From the NCBI GenBank assembly GCA_948567375.1, contig OX419762.1, positions 33,806,608-33,870,607 of the forward strand: DNA of 64,000 nt, read 5' to 3'. Positions 58,130 to 64,000 of the stretch are shown in pieces. The first letter of the stretch is position 1, and the number at the start of each line of letters is the position of its first letter. This DNA is from Lunularia cruciata. Taxonomy: Eukaryota; Streptophyta; Marchantiopsida; Lunulariales; Lunulariaceae. The notes beneath the pieces were generated by a model that saw only the letters and a list, made by a program, of their open reading frames with translations, did no database searches and was not told the DNA's origin. Made by a program: the position numbers and the translations under genes.

Positions 58130-59900
58130 ATCACAACTTTGCATATAGATGTGTGTCCTTATACATCATAGGCCACCAATACCTTGATGAAAGAATCTTC
58201 CTTACAATATATTTCAAGGCATAGTGTCCTTTTGATGCTTTTCAATGTAAGGATTCAATTACTCCTCCGACTTTGTATGCCTCTAAGCATCTCCAAAATC
58301 CTTCATCTTTGCCCATCTTAAAGAAAATGTTGTGTTTTAGCTGGTACGAGGTCTCATCTTCCTAAGAAAGACTGCCCTTTGCTTCAGGTCCAATCCTTTA
58401 GGACAATGGCAAGTATGCAGATAATGATATTCAACCACATACCTTGTACTTTGCAGTGCCATTAAATGATATAACTCTTCATCAAGAAATTGATCATCAA
58501 CTTCCAAGTCTTGGTCTTGAGTTTCCAACATGGATAAGAAGTCCGCATTTGAATGCAAAGATCCTTTCCTTACTTATATAGTGTATGTGAATTCTTGTAA
58601 CAACAAGATCTATCTTGGATTTTGCCGAGACAAATCCGCCTTCTTGACCAAGTGTTGTAGAGCATAATGGTCCACATAGAAGAAAAATTTGTATCCCAAC
58701 AAATAGTGGCAAAACTTCTTGCAGGTGTACACCATTCCAAGTGCTTCTATTTCAATTGTTGAATAGTTCTTTTTTGCAATTAAAAGTTGTCGGTTGGCAT
58801 AGTAAATTGGGTAATCCTTCTTCTTGTCATCCTTTTTACATAAGATGACTCTAATTGCCATGGACAAAGTGTCCACATACACATGAAAAAAGGCATCCCA
58901 ATTTATGGCCCTCATAACAAATGCTTCAACCAATTTCTTCTTCAATTCTTGGAAACCTTTTTCTTGTTTTGCTTTGCACAAATAGTCTTCAAACTTCTTC
59001 AAAAGCTTTGTTAGGGCCGCAACAAGCACCACATAGTTTGATACAAAGCATTTGTAGTATCCAACATGTCCTAAGAAGGCCCTAAGCTCCCAAATGTTTT
59101 TAGGAGATTCCAAAGTTGAGATGACTTTCACCTTCTCAACATTGACTTCAATACCTTGGCTTGAGACCCGATGCCTAAGAAGATTTCCTTCCTTCATTGC
59201 AAAGAAGCATTTCTCCAGGTGTAATGACAAGCTGGCAAAATGACACCTTTCAAAAGTTTGGCAAAGGTAATCCAAATGAACTTCCTTTTGCCCAAACACA
59301 CAAAAATCATCAATGAAGACTTCCACAAATTTGCACAAAAATTCCTTGAAGATAGCATTCATCATCCGCTGGAAAGTAGTTGGAGCATTACTCAACCTAA
59401 AGGGCATTTGATTATAAGAAAAAGTACCCCAATTGGTAGTGGATGTGGTTTTGTTCTTATCTTCTTCTCGGATGGATACTTGATTATAGCCTAAAAATCC
59501 ATTGAGAAAAACAAGGATGACCAGCTACTTGGTCCTGAATAGTATCTGTGAAAGGCAAGGAATGACGATCCTTCCTTATGATTGTATTCAACTTGCAAAA
59601 ATCTTGGCACACGCAAATTTTCCCAATCTCCTTCTTCTAAACAATGACAATGGGAGAAACACACTCACTACTCAAGACGAGAAAGATTATTCTGGCCCCT
59701 AAGTACTTGTTATTTCATCTTTCACTAGAAGTGAGTACTTTGGATTTAGGCAATACTGCCTTTGCCAAACTAGAACTACACCTTCAACAAGATCAATCCA
59801 ATGTTCTCCAAATTGGCATGGAATACCCAACACTGATCAATCAACTAGACAAATACATCCAAGTACTCTATAAATAGGGCAGTGTATCCTGCTAACTCCT
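58130..59900 (-). pseudogene. E4 reverse transcriptase, RNase H, integrase finger
   Basis: Continues E4 pol after E5. RT and RNase H are read at 58610-59407 with MPFRLSNAPTTFQRMMNAIF, the catalytic FIDDFCVFG (about 59315) and YYANRQLLIAKKNYSTIE. 58337-58558 is the RNase H end and integrase start. The RT N-terminal part is at 59480-59900 in other frames. It parallels E2 closely, without the 128-bp duplication. Confidence 0.75.
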
Positions 59901-60037
59901 CCAAATTGATTGTCTCTAAAATCTTCAAAAGATTCCTTTAGACAAAACAATGTCTTGATAGGCATCGTGGTTGATGACTCCTTCAATGTGATTGACTTAG
60001 CTTAACCTAAGTCAAACTGCAGTCTAACTCCCTTCCT

Positions 60038-61700
60038 TCAAATTGTTTTCACCCAAGCAATGTTGTATGGGTCTTTGTCTTTGACCTCTACCTTGTAGCA
60101 CTCCAAGTAATTGACTTGGACTTCATCTTTAGACAAAGACAACTTTGTCAAAAGACGATGAATCTTCAAATTCATCTGTCTTTTGACTAAGTTGTCACTC
60201 CGAGGTGGGGAACCTTTGTCCAACTCACTATCACTAGCTTCTGGTCTTTGGACAGGATGTCCTTGAACCTCAACTTTTGTTGGTGCCAATCCACAAAAAC
60301 TTGGGCACTATACAATCAGGGTCTTCTGATCAACAAAGGGTAACCAATTTTGGTTACTGGTTTCAAAACAATGTAATTCAACTTGAAGGGCACTCCTCCA
60401 ATGATTGTGTGTTTTTGTGGCACAATACAATTAGGGTCTTTTGATCAACAAAGCATAACCAATTTTGGTTATTGGTCGCAATACAATGTAATTCAACTTG
60501 AAGGGCATCCCTCCAATGATTGTGTGTTTTTGTGGCACTATACAATCAGGGTCTTTTGATCAACAAAAGGTAACCAATTTTGGTTATTGGTCACAATACA
60601 ATGTAATTCAACTTGAAGGGCACCCCTCCAATGATTGTAGTGATATTTGATAACATGGTCAAAGGCCGTCTCCTGGTTTGATCCGCAAACTTCAGAATTT
60701 GGGGTGTTGGCTCAAAAATATGATACCCCAACCGGATTGCTGTATCTTCAATCATGACATTGACACCAAAACCAAATCAATGGGCATCAATGTTATCATG
60801 CAACCCAAAATCTACGCATCTACTTTGGGAGATCCCAAATCTTCTTGTTCAATATGATAGATTGCTAGCAAGTCCTTCTTGGTCATTGCTCTTCATTTCT
60901 TGAAGGCTGAACTCAACTGTTTCTTGTACAGCTTATTGTCCTCTCATAATTGCTTAAATGTTACATTTTCATCTGTGGATGCCAAATCTGCCACAATATT
61001 GTATTGGAGTACTCCTCCCAACTTCACCTTCTTTAGTTTCATCTTTGGTTTTGAAGTCTCTCCTTGTTCAAATTGGACTTTGGGGCGCTTCATGATGGTG
61101 ACCGGAGTACGAGTGGTCTTAACCCAAGATTCTTCCAATTTACCCACCTTGGCTTGGATCAGATCCTTTACTTTGGATGTGATGTCTGCCAAAAAAACTG
61201 GAGGCTCCGTCTTCAGATCATCCTCCAAACTCATTTCCACGAGTTTGTTGTATTACTTCTTGGATTTATTTTTGCAAAGCTTGAGCTTTAGCTTTGGCTA
61301 GGATCTTTTCCTCCTTTGCAGAAAGAATAGCTTTTAGGAGCAATCTCTTTGCCTTTTGTGAAGACAAAGAAGTAGTACTTGCTTCTTTGGGATCACGCTC
61401 TTCTTACTTGAGCGTGTCTCAACCTTCAAAATTTCAAGGTCTGGCTATTTGCCTTCAAAAGCCAGTCTACCTTCTTGAGGCCTCTCCTCTTCAAGTGTTA
61501 TACAATTTACATTTGTATCTCCTTTGGTCTGAAGCCTAACATGCTCAATTGGGGTCTATACATACTTCATTAGTGGCTTTGGGTTAGGTGGTTGCAGGCA
61601 CTAATTTCTAGTATGGCCCGATCCTTTACAATTTCCTCAGAGTGGAACATACCCAACCTAACACCTCCGCTCAGGGCAATTTGGAGACCAATAATTCATA
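60038..61700 (-). pseudogene. E4 protease and nucleocapsid region
   Basis: Minus-strand fragments match E2 at 35944-37466: an acidic stretch (60038-60289), the protease surroundings (60650-60870) where the Asp-Ser-Gly loop is no longer readable, and the Lys/Glu-rich segment (60944-61240). Around 61600-61720 the knuckle region is recognisable at DNA level but its cysteines are partly lost. A 115-bp triplication interrupts the protease. Confidence 0.65.
60306..60650. repeat. 115-bp tandem triplication in E4 protease
   Basis: CACWATACAATYAGGGTCTT recurs at 60306, 60421 and 60536, exactly 115 bases apart. E2 has a single copy (about 36250-36365). Confidence 0.88.
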
Positions 61701-61759
61701 GAACCACAATTGTAACAAGCACCTAATGCAACATTTTGAGGTCTATTTTGGCCACCCAT

Positions 61760-62657
61760 TAGTGGTCTTTGTGGAGGATCATTGTTGTTGTACTCCCCTT
61801 AGTCCATACCTCAGACCTTGATACAATGTGCTTGCCTAAGGCTGTACGTCTTGGGTTTGGTACACTGCCTCTTCTTCCTTGCTTTGGTCCAAGCCTGGAA
61901 CCCAATCAATTTGTCACACTCAAAATGCATTATGGGTCAAGCACTCCGTATTGGCTTGACTTGCCACACGCAGTGCACCATATATTTGGTCTGCAAAATG
62001 AAGGAGGCTTTCTCTGGTCCTTCACCCCAATCATTTGGATCTTGAAATCTGCAAACTTTTTAGTAAGAGTCTCTAACTTATTGTTAGCCTTATTTACACT
62101 CTTGGCTGGGGGTGTCAATGGCTTCTTTCCTCCTCATCTTTGTATTCTTCTTGGCTTTGAATCTTCTTTGGATTCCAAAGAAGAACTTGAAGATGTGGAG
62201 GATACTTCCAAAGAAAGGAATGTACTACAAGAAGCTTTTCATCTAAGCTCATTGTCTTTCTTCTCCCTATTTCTTTGGTTTTTACGAGAGTGAGAGTGAG
62301 CCACCTTGTATTAGGGGACATGTTTGAGTACTTTGTCCAGTGAAGTTACATTCCACTCCCTGGCAAAGATCCAAATCTTTGGTGATAAGCCACCAAGGAA
62401 CCAAGTGATGGCTTGAACATTGGAGTAACCCACCACACCCGATTGCTTTGGGACTCCGTTCAAGAGGGCCATGAACCGCTCAGAGTAGTCCCTCAACTTC
62501 TCTTTCTTCCCTCTATCCAAATCATTGAGTGCCACAAAGACACTCATGTCATAATCTACTTCCTAGAATCATTCCAAGAAGTCCACCCAGTTGGCTGGTC
62601 TGAACCCCCTTCTGGGTTTACATGCATATACCAACTTTGAGCTTTCTTTCAAAGCTG
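61760..62657 (-). pseudogene. E4 gag
   Basis: Gag fragments on the minus strand (61930-62118, 62115-62321, 62311-62547), aligned with E2 37500-38400 and E1 1-200. E6 interrupts it at 62657. Confidence 0.68.
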
Positions 62658-63347
62658 CGAGCAGGCTTGTCTCTCACTTGGGATGAATCTCTTATGGCTA
62701 TTATGGTAGCGTACCATGGACAAAGAAGGCAAAGAACCCCAACTCCATCATAATCCTCCAAGGCTAACACTCCAATAATCAAGACATTGCTCACTAGAGA
62801 ACTCAATGAGAGAGAGATAGTTGCAAATGAAAGGATGATGACTACTTCCTCACCCCTTGTTTATATACTTGTGAAATAGTTATGCACCAAAGTTACTAAT
62901 TACTGGACTTACTCAAGTTACTAGGCTAAAAGTCAAGTAAAGTCAAAAAGTATAAAGGAATATCCATCCACATGGGCAAATTCCACTAAGCATGTGATCT
63001 TATCTTGACCCAATCACTAAGTCAAGGATTCCTTCACATGGGCTATCCTTGGACTAGAGAAGAATCCAAAACAAAAAGGCTTGCATGCCCAAGAGTTCTC
63101 AACTCTTTCCTCAAAACCAAACACCTAGGAATAATACCAAGTTAATACACTAGAATCCAAAGTAGTGGTGCTCATCTTTTCCACTTCCTCTAAAGTAAGG
63201 TCCCTTCTATCTTAGCTATGACTAACTTTAGCTAATCATGACTAATGTAAAACCATCCTTTACCTCTATATGAATCATGTATCTCAAATACTTGTAATAC
63301 CAAGCTAAATATCACAATACCACACACATGCACAAATGTGTATTATA
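62658..63347 (-). mobile_element. E6 3' LTR (E3 family, 690 bp)
   Basis: Matches the E3 LTRs over the whole length but with mutated ends (CGAGCAGG for TGAGCCGG, TATTATA for TGTTACA). A purine tract (TTGAAGGGGAAC) precedes it on the minus strand at 63348-63359. It is older than E3, judged by the number of differences. Confidence 0.8.
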
Positions 63348-63359
63348 GTTCCCCTTCAA

Positions 63360-64000
63360 CTGCACACTTTTTCTTTCTTCTTTCTTCTTTTGTAACCAAT
63401 TTACAACAAAAAAAATGTGGGTACCATAGCTACATTTGGACCATACTTGAGGGTAGATAACCTCCTCTCTATCTATCTAGCTTAGGTGAAAATTCCACAA
63501 TACACAAGGAATACACATCTAAATTAGATTAATATTCATCTTCCGTGGAAGTCTCTTCTTCCATGCTTGTATCCACCCCTAAAGCTCCTTCTTCTGAATT
63601 TGATTCCCAATAATCAAAAGAGGGTGTATTTGAATGTGAAGTGTTGGTGGTATTAGTGACAAGAATTGTAACTCTATAGTTTGATTTCCCAATCCTCAAG
63701 TACCCTTTGTACCATCGATCAGTTATGCATGCTGCTCTCAACCATGGCCTCCCAAGAAGCAAATCATAACTTGAATCCTTCAAGATTTGGAAAGTCATGA
63801 GATTTTGAACTCCCATAACTGAAAGTATCACCTTATCCATCACCTCTATTGGTCTACCTTGTTGGTTCTTTGCCATGCTCACCACAAATGTTAAAGGTCT
63901 GGAGGGTTCATACCCAACTTCTTCATCAACCTCTCTAACATAGCATTCATTGCTGATCCTCCATCAACAAGTGCATCCTTGATGTTGTGACCATTCACTC
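63360..64000 (-). pseudogene. E6 internal remnant: protease of a deletion derivative
   Basis: 63529-63885 (minus) encodes protease sequence like E3 (VILSVMGVQNLMTFQILKDS, SYDLLLGRPWL), and from about 63430 the DNA parallels E3 from 42195 upwards. RT, RNase H and integrase are missing. In their place are about 70 bases, ending in AAAAAAAATGTGGGTACCATAG, that look like the start of an L1 LTR. The active-site loop lies at the right edge (ALVDGGSAMNAM-like, beginning near 63970). Confidence 0.7.

Overview
The window is nuclear repeat DNA of a land plant with a large, repeat-rich genome (a gymnosperm, fern or lycophyte would fit; the sequence alone does not settle it). I see no host protein gene, tRNA, rRNA or CRISPR array. 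Almost everything is Ty3/gypsy LTR retrotransposon, most of it on the minus strand and nested up to four levels deep. Element names (E0-E6, A, B, T1) and the family name L1 are mine.

Left part (1-9922): E1 enters from the left edge with gag (1-1057), a primer-binding site and its 5' LTR (1083-8131). A solo LTR of the same family, A (2172-5946, plus strand, TSD CGCCA), sits inside that LTR. E1 itself lies inside an older LTR of the family, E0 (8132-9922). 9923-11452 is unassigned.

Middle and right: E4 is an old element, with 3' LTR pieces at 11489-13306 and 50775-50941 and internal pieces at 50942-51942 and 58125-62657. Its 3' LTR was entered by E2 (13307-50769, TSD GTTTC). E2's own 3' LTR was entered by solo LTR B (14361-30284, TSD TCCTT). 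B was entered by T1 (14653-26795), a 12.1-kb element whose Gag, protease and polymerase look like a lineage I know from basidiomycete fungi. E2's gag was entered by E3 (38717-46532), E4's integrase by the chromodomain element E5 (51943-58124), and E4's gag by E6 (62658 to beyond the window).

The most notable system is family L1 (E0, E1, A, B, E2, E4). Its LTRs are about 3.7 kb, and roughly 2.5 kb of the U3 part is an open reading frame of about 850 codons. It encodes a conserved N-terminal domain, an acidic linker and a long coiled coil. A TATA box precedes the ORF and a second TATA box follows it, just before the presumed R region. Every full LTR therefore carries a gene of its own, separate from gag-pol. 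Copies here are broken, in A almost only by in-frame stops, but the same protein can be read in both diverged subfamilies. Four of four traceable L1 insertions landed inside an L1 LTR.
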